From: Chloroflexota bacterium
GTDB lineage: Bacteria > Chloroflexota > UBA6077 > FW602-bin22
Direction: 5' to 3'
Assembly (NCBI GenBank): GCA_016875715.1
Contig: VGOZ01000013.1
Location: 1-51,521 of the forward strand
Length of the DNA stretch: 51,521 bases
Shown here in pieces: positions 32,814 through 41,797 of this stretch; within the stretch, counting starts at the first letter, position 1; the number at the start of each line of letters is the position of its first letter. A model generated the notes under the pieces. It did not search any database. It was not told the origin of the DNA and was given only the letters and a program-made list of their open reading frames with translations. A program made the translations under genes and the position numbers.

Positions 32814-33935
32814 TTGAATTATTCGCTGTTCACATCGGAATCTGTCTGCGCCGGTCATCCCGATAAGGTCGCCGACCAGGTCTCTGATGCCGCGCTGGAT
32901 GCAGTCTATGAACGCGATCCGATGGGCCGCGTTGCGCTGGAAACCCTTGTGACGAGGGATCAGATCGTTCTCGCGGGCGAGATCACAACAACCGCCGATG
33001 TGGACTTCGAGTCGGTCGCGCGTCGGGTGATCCGCCGTCTCGGGTATACCGAGGCCGAGTTCGGATTCACGGATCGATCCCCGATCTTCGCACGTATCTC
33101 ACGCCAGTCGCCCGACATTGCCCAGGGAGTCGATGACGGCGGCGCGGGAGATCAGGGCATGATGTTCGGCTACGCGACGAACGAGACGCCGGAACTAATG
33201 CCGCTGCCGATCACGCTGGCGCATGCGCTGTGCCATGGAATCGACTCGGCGCGACAGCAACGTACCATCCCCTATCTGCGGCCTGATGGCAAGTCCCAGG
33301 TGACCGTGCGCTATGAAGGCGGACGGCCGGTTGCCGTCGAGAAGGTCGTGATGGCGGTGCCGCACCATCCCGACGCGACAAACGAGCAACTAAAGGCAGA
33401 CCTGATGGCGCTGGTCGCGGAGCCAATTCTGGCCCGCTACGGCTTCGGTGTCGAGGCCCGCGATGTGATCGTTAATGGCACGGGGCGCTGGATCATCGGC
33501 GGTCCGGCATCCGACACCGGTCTCACCGGCAGGAAGATCGTGGTCGATGGATACGGCGGGATGGCGCGCGTGGGTGGCGGCGCATTCTCGGGCAAGGATG
33601 CCACGAAGGTCGATCGTTCGGCCGCCTATGGCGCGCGGTTCGTCGCCAAGAACGTCGTCGGCGCCGGGTTCGCGGACCGCTGCGAAGTTCAACTTGCCTA
33701 TGCGATCGGTGTCGCGCGACCTGTCGGGACCGCCATTGAGACGTTCGGGACCGCGCGGGCCGATCAGAAGAGAATCGAGCAGTTCGCCTACGATGTTCTG
33801 GACACGTCGGTTCGCGGCATCGTCAACACCCTCAATCTGCGCCGGCCTGTGTACGAGCGGACCGCGGCGTACGGGCATTTCGGGCGCGATGAGTTCTCCT
33901 GGGAGAAGCTCGTCTCCGCGTCCGTCGCCGCGTGA
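32814..33935 (+). CDS. metK: S-adenosylmethionine synthetase
   Basis: MetK (373 residues) makes S-adenosylmethionine from methionine and ATP. Signatures: FTSESVCAGHPDKVADQVSD at the N terminus with the catalytic His, GAGDQGMMFGYA, and the phosphate loop GGGAFSGKDATKVDRSAAY. It ends with DEFSWEKL. It is slightly shorter than typical enzymes (about 380-400) but has all core motifs. The start is TTG. glyA begins 3 nt after its stop, and the methyltransferase/MTHFR gene follows, so the operon covers the methyl cycle from serine and homocysteine to SAM. Confidence 0.97.
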   Translation: MNYSLFTSESVCAGHPDKVADQVSDAALDAVYERDPMGRVALETLVTRDQIVLAGEITTTADVDFESVARRVIRRLGYTEAEFGFTDRSPIFARISRQSPDIAQGVDDGGAGDQGMMFGYATNETPELMPLPITLAHALCHGIDSARQQRTIPYLRPDGKSQVTVRYEGGRPVAVEKVVMAVPHHPDATNEQLKADLMALVAEPILARYGFGVEARDVIVNGTGRWIIGGPASDTGLTGRKIVVDGYGGMARVGGGAFSGKDATKVDRSAAYGARFVAKNVVGAGFADRCEVQLAYAIGVARPVGTAIETFGTARADQKRIEQFAYDVLDTSVRGIVNTLNLRRPVYERTAAYGHFGRDEFSWEKLVSASVAA

Positions 33936-33938
33936 TCC

Positions 33939-35225
33939 GTGGTGATCTCATTCTTCGCGACGAACGCGGGTGACATCCGCGCGATCGATCCGGAGATTGC
34001 CGGACTGATCGCCGCAGAGGAGCGGCGGCAGGCCGAGACCCTCATGCTGATCCCGAGCGAAAACTACACGTCGCTGGCGGTGCGGCAGGCGCAGGGTTCT
34101 CTCCTGACGAACAAGTATGCGGAGGGGTATCCCCGGCGGCGTTACTACAACGGCAACGCGGTCATCGATTCGATCGAGGCGCTCTGCATCACGCGCGCGA
34201 AGATGCTGTTCGGTGCCGACCACGCGAACGTCCAACCTCATGCGGGCGCGCCGGCGAATCTCGCCGTGTACTTCGCCATGCTGAAGCCGGGCGACACTGT
34301 GCTGGGAATGTCACTCGCCGATGGCGGACATCTGACCCACGGGTCACCGGTCAACGTATCTGGTCAACTGTACCGGTTCGTCTCCTATGGCGTGGATCGC
34401 GTGACGGAGCGCATCGACTACGAAGAGGTTCTCCGCGTCGCCCGCGCCGAGCGGCCGCGACTGATCGTCGCCGGGGCGACCGCCTACCCCCGCGCGATCG
34501 ATTTCGGGCGGTTCGCTCAGATCGCGCACGATGTGGGTGCGCTCTTGCTGGTCGACATGGCACACATCGCCGGTCTCATCGCCGCGGGCGCGCACGAGAG
34601 CCCCGTGCCTACCGCCGATGTCGTTACGTTCACCACCCACAAGACGTTGCGCGGACCGCGTGGCGCGATCATCTTGAGTCGTGCCGATCACGCTCGGGCG
34701 ATCGACCGGGCGGTCTTTCCTGGTCTCCAGGGTGGACCCTTCGAGCATACGATCGCGGCCAAAGCGGTCGCCCTGAAGGAGGCGGCCGATCCGGCGTTCC
34801 AAGAGTATGGGCACCAGGTGGTCGCGAATGCGCGCGCACTTGCCGCGGCACTGGTGAGTCTCGGGCACCGGCTGGTCTCGGGTGGAACGGATAACCACCT
34901 CCTGCTCATCGACGTCGGGGCGATGGGGATCACTGGCCGCGATGGGTCCAACGCGCTCGAGGCGGGAGGTCTCGTGGCCAACAAGAACGCGATCCCGTTC
35001 GATACACGCCCGCCGGCGGAGGCTAGCGGGATTCGCCTGGGCACACCCGGGGTGACCACGCGCGGCATGGGCGAGGGCGAGATGGTGCGAGTCGCGGTCT
35101 GGATCGACTCACTGCTGCGCGACCGCTCGCCCGAGAACGCGACCCGGGTTCGCGGCGAGGTGGCGGATCTCGCGCGCCAGTTCTGGCCCGAGACGCTCGG
35201 TCCCATTCCAGCCCGGGCGCGCTGA
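33939..35225 (+). CDS. glyA: serine hydroxymethyltransferase
   Basis: GlyA (428 residues) is a PLP enzyme that converts serine and tetrahydrofolate to glycine and methylene-THF. Motifs: LIPSENYTS, GSLLTNKYAEGYPRRRYYNG, NVQPHAGAPANLAVY, LVDMAHIAGLIAAG and the PLP lysine in FTTHKTLRGPRGAI. The C terminus shows SGIRLGTPGVTTRGMGE. The usual GRRYYGG loop reads RRRYYNGN. It supplies methylene-THF directly to the MTHFR domain encoded next in the operon, and GcvH at 23 kb belongs to the linked glycine cleavage system. Confidence 0.97.
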   Translation: MVISFFATNAGDIRAIDPEIAGLIAAEERRQAETLMLIPSENYTSLAVRQAQGSLLTNKYAEGYPRRRYYNGNAVIDSIEALCITRAKMLFGADHANVQPHAGAPANLAVYFAMLKPGDTVLGMSLADGGHLTHGSPVNVSGQLYRFVSYGVDRVTERIDYEEVLRVARAERPRLIVAGATAYPRAIDFGRFAQIAHDVGALLLVDMAHIAGLIAAGAHESPVPTADVVTFTTHKTLRGPRGAIILSRADHARAIDRAVFPGLQGGPFEHTIAAKAVALKEAADPAFQEYGHQVVANARALAAALVSLGHRLVSGGTDNHLLLIDVGAMGITGRDGSNALEAGGLVANKNAIPFDTRPPAEASGIRLGTPGVTTRGMGEGEMVRVAVWIDSLLRDRSPENATRVRGEVADLARQFWPETLGPIPARAR

Positions 35226-35230
35226 TCCGC

Positions 35231-37084
35231 GTGGCACATCCATTCATCGAACGCCTTGCGCGTGGTCCACTCATCGCGGATGGTGCGATGGGGACGATGC
35301 TGTTTGCCCGGGGAATCCCCTTCGACGTGTCGTTCGATGGAGTGAACACCACCCAGCCTGAGGTGATCGAACAGATCCATCGCGAGTACATCGCCGCCGG
35401 GGCCGAACTGATCGAGACGAACACGTTCGGTGCCAATGCGATTCGACTGGCCGCGTATGGCCTGGCCGATCGGGTCAGGGAGATCAATAGTCGCGGCGTC
35501 CGCATCGCACGCGAGGCCCGTGAGGTGGCGGGCGAGACTGCCTTCGTGGGTGGATCGATTGGGCCGGTTGGCGAGGCGCTGGAACCGATCGGCCCCCTGA
35601 GCTTGCTGGACGCTAGGCGCGCCTTCCGCGATCAGGCAGAGGCCCTTCTGGAGCGCGGAGTCGACGTGCTGGTGCTCGAGACATTCACCGACCTGCGCGA
35701 GATTCTCGAGGCGATGCGCGTCGCCCGATCGGTTTCCAACCTGCCCGTCATCGCGCACGTGTCATTCAGCGAGGATCTCCACATCGGCTCCGGCGAGGAT
35801 CCTGCGACCGTTGCCCGGGCCCTCGAACGAGCGGGTGCGGATGTGGTCGGCCTTAACTGCGGTGTGGGCCCGCGCAGTGCCCTCGAAGCGCTTCGGGCGA
35901 TGCGCGGTGCGACGGCCCTTCCCCTCTCGATCCAACCGAATGCGGGCCTCCCCTCGCTGGTGGGCGGGCGCACGGTCTACGTCGCGACACCGGAGTACTT
36001 CGCGAATATGGCCCAGAGCTTTGTCGCCGCCGGGGCATCCGTGATCGGTGGGTGTTGCGGCACCACACCGGAGTTCATACGTGCGATGCGGATCGGGTTA
36101 CGTGAGTCCGTCACGCCGATCGAGCGCATCTCGTTCATCGCGCCCAGTGTTCCTGAGGTCGGCGCTGCCCCGGTCGAGGATGACGTTACCGACGCAAACA
36201 CACTTGCGCGGAAGATCGCGCGCGGTGACTTCGTCGTATCGGTGGAGATCGATCCGCCGCGAGGGCTGAATCCCCGAAAGGCGCTCGATGGCGCGGTTGC
36301 CATGCGGGACGCCGGTGCTGACTGCATCAACATTGGCGATTCACCAATGGCGACCGTGCGGATGAGCGCGCTGGGATTGGCAATGCTGGTGCGACGCGAG
36401 GCGGGCATCGAGCCGATCATTCACTGCACCCCGCGGGATCGGAACCTCATGGCGCTGCAGAGCGATCTGCTCGGCGCGCACGCCAATGGCGTCCGGAATG
36501 TCATCGCCATCACCGGGGATCCGCCGCGTGCCGGAGCCGTATCGCGGGCAACCGCCGTCTGGGACGTCGACTCGGTGGGTCTGATCGCGATGCTGAAGCG
36601 CTTCAATCAGGGCATCGATGTCGCAGGGAAGTCGATTGGGCGCCGGGCCTCATTCCTCGTCGCCTGCGCGGTCACGCCTGTGGCGGCCGATCTCACCCGC
36701 GAGATGGATCGCCTGCGCCAGAAGATTGAAGCGGGCGCGGATTTCATCATGTCGCAGCCGCTCTGGTCCATGGAACAACTCGAAACCTTTCTCGAACGAG
36801 CCGGGGATCTACCGATTCCCCATGTGCTCGGGATCCTGCCCCTCGAGTCGGCCGCCCACGCGGAGTTGCTTCACAATGAAGTGCCGGGGATGGTGGTCCC
36901 CGATGACGTGCGTGTCGCAATGCGGCGAGCAGGGGAGAACGGTCGGGCTGTCGGCCTCGAACTCGCGGCGCAATTCATCGAACAGGCCCGGACTAAGGTC
37001 CAGGGCGTCTACATCATCACATCCTATGGCCACTATGACGTTGCGCTCGATCTCGTCCGCGGACTGCGACAGGCTACCGCCTGA
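35231..37084 (+). CDS. bifunctional homocysteine S-methyltransferase / methylenetetrahydrofolate reductase
   Basis: This 617-residue fusion is of the YitJ type. Residues 1-300 are a homocysteine S-methyltransferase with DGAMGTML, IETNTFGAN, and zinc ligands VGLNCGVGP (Cys210) and GGCCGTTP (Cys275, Cys276). Residues about 325-617 are a methylenetetrahydrofolate reductase barrel: VVSVEIDPPRG, GADCINIGDSPMATVRMSAL, VIAITGDPPRAG, GADFIMSQPLW and PHVLGILPL. It can make methyl-THF and pass methyl groups towards methionine. It is the third gene of metK-glyA. The GTG start at 35231 lies 5 nt after glyA. Its 3' end overlaps a convergent gene by 11 nt. Confidence 0.95.
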   Translation: MAHPFIERLARGPLIADGAMGTMLFARGIPFDVSFDGVNTTQPEVIEQIHREYIAAGAELIETNTFGANAIRLAAYGLADRVREINSRGVRIAREAREVAGETAFVGGSIGPVGEALEPIGPLSLLDARRAFRDQAEALLERGVDVLVLETFTDLREILEAMRVARSVSNLPVIAHVSFSEDLHIGSGEDPATVARALERAGADVVGLNCGVGPRSALEALRAMRGATALPLSIQPNAGLPSLVGGRTVYVATPEYFANMAQSFVAAGASVIGGCCGTTPEFIRAMRIGLRESVTPIERISFIAPSVPEVGAAPVEDDVTDANTLARKIARGDFVVSVEIDPPRGLNPRKALDGAVAMRDAGADCINIGDSPMATVRMSALGLAMLVRREAGIEPIIHCTPRDRNLMALQSDLLGAHANGVRNVIAITGDPPRAGAVSRATAVWDVDSVGLIAMLKRFNQGIDVAGKSIGRRASFLVACAVTPVAADLTREMDRLRQKIEAGADFIMSQPLWSMEQLETFLERAGDLPIPHVLGILPLESAAHAELLHNEVPGMVVPDDVRVAMRRAGENGRAVGLELAAQFIEQARTKVQGVYIITSYGHYDVALDLVRGLRQATA

Positions 37085-38291
37085 ATCGCGCGCACTCTCG
37101 CTCATAGAGTCGCGAGATCCTGGAGTGGAACGCGTCATTACCCTGGCGGACGAGATTCGTGATGCTGCTGTGCTGGCGATCAAGATCGTCGCGCGCTCGC
37201 CGGACGAGCCCATCTAACTGCACCCAGACCTCCGATTGCCTGCGAAAGGCGTCGAACTCGGTTTCGAAGCACCCGGTGCCAGACCAAATAGGCTTCCCCT
37301 CCGCATAGTCAGCCGCGTGGGAGACCTCGTGTGCGATGAGCGCGGCGATCGCATCCGGATGTGCACCGACCCAACGCCGGTTGATGGCGATCCAGGACGC
37401 GCGCGCTGAATACATGGCGCCGTACTCTTCGGCCATCGGTGCCCAGACGAAAGCGATCCCCTCGTGCTTCCCGCGAGAGAGCAGCTCCCGACCAATTGCT
37501 GAGCGCCTGGTCGCCTCCAGCGCAGCGCTGAGCAGCGGGTCCGAAAGATGTCGTGCCCGGTCGGCGGCGAGAGGGAGCCCGGCAAAGCGGGGCAGGGCGT
37601 CGAGGTCTTTCAGCATGTCCCCCGCGAGGACTCGCACGGTCATCCCGCGCGCCGGCATGCCGGGAACATCCTCGACCCATCGTTGCAGGGCGACTCGCTG
37701 AAAGCGCTGGATGATGAAGGGGCCGGCGCGCGTGGGTCGTGATGTGGGATAGCCATACAGTTGGATGGAGTCGGACTGATCCCAGTCCTCGAACACCGCC
37801 GGGTTGGGGTTCCTGAAGAAGGCTTCTCGGATCCCCGCATCTTCGAGCCACGACAGTCGAATCGCCGCCGCCGCCGCCTGGTTCCCGCGCGAACCATCAT
37901 CCGAGATGGGCGTGGGGATCGCGCGTGCGATGCGGAGCCATTCATCGTGGCCGCGATCGGAGAGTAGGTCGAGGGTGTTCGCCAGGACGGTCCGATCCAT
38001 CTCTGGTCGCCACTGCAACAACGCACCCTGCGTCGCCTGGTAGATGAATCCGTCACCCCCGACGAAGCGATGGGATGTCGGGTACCCGAGGGTTTCCACG
38101 CCACCCAGGCGGCGGAAGTCACGCCAGAAGGTGATACCACCATCGTCGGTGATCGCAAACCCGGCGTCGTCGGCTCCCGTCTGACTGAAGAACCATCCGT
38201 TGCGGACTTCGCGATCGGCCGGGCCCGCTGCGTGTACCAGGCCCGGCATCACCGCCCACAGGCAGACGATCGCGACCCACAGAGTTCGCAC
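37074..38291 (-). CDS. secreted HExxH-motif protein with an LGFP-like beta domain
   Basis: This 405-residue protein has a signal peptide (about residues 1-21, LWVAIVCLWAVMPGLVHA). Two regions resemble the Gly/Trp-rich repeat common in Chloroflexota surface proteins: FWRDFRRLGGVETLGYPTSH with ATQGALLQW, and LYGYPTSRPTRAG with QRFQRVALQRW. The C-terminal third contains ALIAHEVSHAADYAEG, an HExxH zinc-protease motif with a downstream Glu (FETEFDAFRRQSEVW). A secreted metallopeptidase is plausible, but no peptidase family is certain. It is transcribed alone, divergent from lysC. Confidence 0.82.
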   Translation of the reverse strand: MRTLWVAIVCLWAVMPGLVHAAGPADREVRNGWFFSQTGADDAGFAITDDGGITFWRDFRRLGGVETLGYPTSHRFVGGDGFIYQATQGALLQWRPEMDRTVLANTLDLLSDRGHDEWLRIARAIPTPISDDGSRGNQAAAAAIRLSWLEDAGIREAFFRNPNPAVFEDWDQSDSIQLYGYPTSRPTRAGPFIIQRFQRVALQRWVEDVPGMPARGMTVRVLAGDMLKDLDALPRFAGLPLAADRARHLSDPLLSAALEATRRSAIGRELLSRGKHEGIAFVWAPMAEEYGAMYSARASWIAINRRWVGAHPDAIAALIAHEVSHAADYAEGKPIWSGTGCFETEFDAFRRQSEVWVQLDGLVRRARDDLDRQHSSITNLVRQGNDAFHSRISRLYERECARFRR

Positions 38292-38346
38292 CGCTCGTCA
38301 CCGATACTATCATCGGCCACCGGCCAGCCGCCCTCAGAGGTGTTCA

Positions 38347-39570
38347 GTGGGTCTGATCGTCCAGAAGTACGGCGGAACGTCGGTAGCGGGAGCGGAGCGC
38401 ATCAAGAGCGTCGCCTCCCGGATCGCGCGTGCGCGACGGCTGCAGAACCGGATCGTCGCGGTCGTATCGGCGATGGGCGATACGACCGACGATCTCATCG
38501 ATTTGGCGCATCAGATCACGCCCGACCCGGACGATCGGGAGATGGATCTCCTCCTCTCGACCGGTGAAGTGATGTCGTGCGCGCTGGTTTCGATGGCACT
38601 TCACGCCATCGGTGAGCCTGCCATTGCCCTGACGGGCGCGCAGGCCGGGATCCGCACGTCGCGTGCCCATCGGCGCGCCCACATTCTGTCCATAGACCCC
38701 GAACGTGTGACGCGCGAACTGAATCGCGATCGGATCGTAATCGTGGCGGGTTTTCAGGGTTCGACGGAGGAATTCGACACGACGACTCTTGGGCGGGGTG
38801 CGTCGGACCTCACCGCCGTGGCTCTGGCGGCGGCCCTCTCCGCCGATCTGTGCGAGCTGTACAAGGACGTGGATGGGGTGATGACCGCGGATCCGCGCCT
38901 GGCAACCGGTGCACGGCTCCTCGACGAGATCGACTACGAGGAGATGCTCGAACTCGCCCAGCAGGGGGCGAAGGTCCTGGCGCCGCGTGCGGTCGAGATG
39001 GCAGCTGTCTATCAAGTGCCGATAGTGGTGCGATCGAGCTTCAACGACAGCGCAGGCACGTTGATTCACGAGGGGGTGAAAATGGAACTCCGCAACAAGG
39101 TTCGCGGCGTCGCACACGATACCGATGTGGCGAAGGTCACCGTTCAGGGTGTGAGCGATCGCCCGGGGATCTCCGCGGCGCTGTTCGAGCCGCTGGCCTC
39201 ACTGGGTATAAGCGTGGACGTGATCGTCCAGAACGCGAGTTCTCACGGCGTGACCGATCTCTCGTTCACGGTGAGTCGGGGCGATCTGGGTCGCACCGTG
39301 CGTGCGATTGAGCCGGTGGCGCGAGAGATCGGTGCGCAGTCGGTGCTTGCCAGCGAGGGCTGGGCGAAGGTCTCGATCGTCGGTACGGGAATGCAGCACG
39401 CTCCCGGTTATGCTGCCCGGATGTTCCGCGCGCTGGCGAACCGGGGGATCAACATCGAGATGATCACGACGTCGGAGATCCGGATCACCTGCATCGTCGA
39501 AGCGAAACGTATCGGCGACGCTGTTGCAACGTTGCACGATGCCTTTCAGTCCGACGAGGCTAGCCCGTAA
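38347..39570 (+). CDS. lysC: aspartate kinase
   Basis: LysC (407 residues) phosphorylates aspartate, the first step to lysine, threonine and methionine. Motifs: VQKYGGTSV at the N terminus, VVSAMGDTTDDL, LLSTGEVMSCAL, GFQGSTEEFDTTTLGRGASD and ELYKDVDGVMTADPR. Two C-terminal ACT domains (from about residue 260) suggest feedback control by an end-product amino acid. The GTG at 38347 has AGAGG 6 nt upstream, and the longer open frame crosses the divergent promoter region. dprA follows after 14 nt. Confidence 0.97.
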   Translation: MGLIVQKYGGTSVAGAERIKSVASRIARARRLQNRIVAVVSAMGDTTDDLIDLAHQITPDPDDREMDLLLSTGEVMSCALVSMALHAIGEPAIALTGAQAGIRTSRAHRRAHILSIDPERVTRELNRDRIVIVAGFQGSTEEFDTTTLGRGASDLTAVALAAALSADLCELYKDVDGVMTADPRLATGARLLDEIDYEEMLELAQQGAKVLAPRAVEMAAVYQVPIVVRSSFNDSAGTLIHEGVKMELRNKVRGVAHDTDVAKVTVQGVSDRPGISAALFEPLASLGISVDVIVQNASSHGVTDLSFTVSRGDLGRTVRAIEPVAREIGAQSVLASEGWAKVSIVGTGMQHAPGYAARMFRALANRGINIEMITTSEIRITCIVEAKRIGDAVATLHDAFQSDEASP

Positions 39571-39584
39571 CTCACACCGGCTCG

Positions 39585-40667
39585 ATGGCAGATCTGCCGT
39601 TCTGGACCGGATGCAACCGTGTGCCTGGTATCGGAATCGTTCGGCTTCGTCGGCTGATCGACGCCTTTGGCTCTGCCGAGGGTGCCTGGTCGGCCAGCCG
39701 CCACGCGTTGATCTCGGCAGGCCTCAGCGCAAATCAAGCCGATGCCCTCCTCTCCGTCCGCGCGACCTTCGACAGCGAGGGCGAACTGCGTCGTCTGCGC
39801 GACGCCGGGGTCGTTGGGCTGCCGTGGGACGCTCCGGAGTATCCGCCAATGCTGCGCGAGGCCCCGGGGGCTCCGCCTGTCCTGTTCGTCCGAGGTGTCC
39901 TCCCCGTCTACGATCGACCGTGGCTCGCCGTCGTCGGTACCAGGCACGCGACCGCGTACGGTAAGTCGATGACCGCGAGCCTCGTGCGCGACGTGGCGTC
40001 GGCAGGAGTGGTGATCGTGAGCGGTTTCGCACGCGGGATCGACACGGCCGCCCATCGTGCGGCGCTGGACGCCGGCGGCATGATGGTCGCCGTCTTCGCC
40101 TGTGGGCTCGATGTGATCTACCCGCCCGAGAATCGCGTCCTGGCGATGAAGATGTTTCGCACCGGCGCGGCAGTTGCTGAACACGGGCTCGGCACCAAGC
40201 CCGAGGCGACGAACTTTCCGGCTCGTAATCGGATCATCGCCGGTCTCTGTCAGGCCACCCTCGTCATCGAGGCAGGCGAGAAGAGCGGCGCCTTCATTAC
40301 CGCGAACTTCGCCAACGATCAAGGACGGGACGTGCTGGCGATACCTGGACCGGCATTTTCGCCACGCAGTCTCAGCGCGAATCGGCTGATCCAGGATGGC
40401 GCCCGACTGGTGCTTTCCGCCGCTGACGTGCTCGATGCACTGGGAGTCGGGGCCCGAGGATCCGCGGAAGCACGGGAGAGTGGCGCCGGTCTGGCACCGG
40501 AGGATCGTGAACTCCTCGCTCGCCTGAGCGAACAGCCACTGCACACCGACGAGTTGGCACGGCAGTTGGATCGCGCCGTCCACGATGTCGCTGCGAGACT
40601 GACGATTCTCGAGTTACAGGGACGGGTGCGCTGTTCCAGTGGCATGAACTATGTCGTGCCCGGATAG
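39585..40667 (+). CDS. dprA: DNA processing protein DprA
   Basis: DprA/Smf (360 residues) protects incoming single-stranded DNA and loads RecA during transformation. The N-terminal helical SAM-like part is followed by the Rossmann-like core: AVVGTRHATAYGKS, VSGFARGIDTAAHRAAL, GGMMVAVFACGLDVIYPPEN and FPARNRIIAGL, then SGAFITANFA. A C-terminal winged-helix domain is visible (ELARQLDRAVHDVAARLTIL). Full length. No other competence genes lie in the window, so natural transformation is possible but not shown. Confidence 0.96.
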   Translation: MADLPFWTGCNRVPGIGIVRLRRLIDAFGSAEGAWSASRHALISAGLSANQADALLSVRATFDSEGELRRLRDAGVVGLPWDAPEYPPMLREAPGAPPVLFVRGVLPVYDRPWLAVVGTRHATAYGKSMTASLVRDVASAGVVIVSGFARGIDTAAHRAALDAGGMMVAVFACGLDVIYPPENRVLAMKMFRTGAAVAEHGLGTKPEATNFPARNRIIAGLCQATLVIEAGEKSGAFITANFANDQGRDVLAIPGPAFSPRSLSANRLIQDGARLVLSAADVLDALGVGARGSAEARESGAGLAPEDRELLARLSEQPLHTDELARQLDRAVHDVAARLTILELQGRVRCSSGMNYVVPG

Positions 40668-40701
40668 GTAAGCTTCGGGTCGATCGGAGGCCACCAAGGG
40701 G

Positions 40702-41793
40702 ATGGGCGTGGAACGTGTGCGCGCTGTGCAGCGACGTCTAAGCGAGGCCGCCGTCGACGCGGTCCTGATCAGCCATCCCGCGAATCGCCGGTGGATCACG
40801 CACGTCTCCGCGTCCGACGCGTCACCATCGGCCCACGCGGGATGGGTGTTCGTAACGTTGGATGACGCGGCATTGGTGACATCCCCGCTCTACTACGGCG
40901 AGGCGATCCACGAGGCGGTCGGCGTACGGGTCGTTCTTGCCGCGAATCGCGTGCACGAGACGTTCGCCGACCTGGTCCGTCAAGCCAGCTCTCGCCGCGT
41001 CGGCTTCGAACGAGGGTGGTTCACATTCCAGAATCACGCCGATCTCACTGGGGCGCTGGCGGAGTGGGCCGCACCGGTCGAGGTCAGCGATCTGGTCGAG
41101 CCGCTCCGCGCGATCAAGGATGAGGACGAGGTCGCTTCGATCGTTCGCGCCGTCGCTCTGTCCGATGGAGCGCTCACAGCGTTCTTTGACGAGGTGAGGC
41201 CCGAAATCACGGAGCGTGAGGCCGCATGGTTCCTCGAGGCATACATGCGCACACGTGGCTCCGAGGGCGTCGCCTTCGAGGTGGGTGTGGCCACGGGGGT
41301 GCACTCCGCGGTACCCCACCACAAGCCCGGCGATGCGCCGCTCGGAATTGGAGCGCCGATCTGGATCGACATCGGAGCGCGCGTCGATGGCTATTGCTCC
41401 GACATCACTCGCTCGTTCGTCCTCGGTTATCCCAGTGACGAATACCGACGGCTCTGGCAGGCGACTATGGACGCCCAGAAGCGTGCTCTCGAGACGATCG
41501 CGCCTGGGAAGACAGGCCGTGACTGCGATGCCGCGGCACGCGATCACCTGACCGAGCACGGGTTGGGCGAGCTCTTCACCCACAGCCTTGGGCATGGCGT
41601 CGGCCTGATGATCCACGAGGGTCCCAGACTCGGCCGTTCATCTGGCGATGTCCTGACCCGAGGGATGATCACGAGTGTCGAGCCCGGAATCTATCGTCCG
41701 GAGTGGGGTGGCATTCGTCACGAGGAACTGGTGCAAGTGACAAACAATGGATGCGCGATCCTGACACGTACTCCCAATGTCGTGAGTATCTGA
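40702..41793 (+). CDS. M24 family metallopeptidase (Xaa-Pro peptidase-like)
   Basis: This 363-residue pita-bread-fold aminopeptidase has a creatinase-type N-terminal domain (residues 1-130) and a catalytic domain. The five metal ligands are visible: IDIGARVDGYCSDITR (two Asp), SLGHGVGLMIHEGP (His), TSVEPGIY (Glu) and GGIRHEELV (Glu). It likely removes N-terminal residues before proline. The ATG lies in an AAGGGGATG context with GGAGG further upstream. It is in a run with dprA and xseA, without a functional link that I can see. Confidence 0.93.
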   Translation: MGVERVRAVQRRLSEAAVDAVLISHPANRRWITHVSASDASPSAHAGWVFVTLDDAALVTSPLYYGEAIHEAVGVRVVLAANRVHETFADLVRQASSRRVGFERGWFTFQNHADLTGALAEWAAPVEVSDLVEPLRAIKDEDEVASIVRAVALSDGALTAFFDEVRPEITEREAAWFLEAYMRTRGSEGVAFEVGVATGVHSAVPHHKPGDAPLGIGAPIWIDIGARVDGYCSDITRSFVLGYPSDEYRRLWQATMDAQKRALETIAPGKTGRDCDAAARDHLTEHGLGELFTHSLGHGVGLMIHEGPRLGRSSGDVLTRGMITSVEPGIYRPEWGGIRHEELVQVTNNGCAILTRTPNVVSI

Positions 41794-41797
41794 GGCG

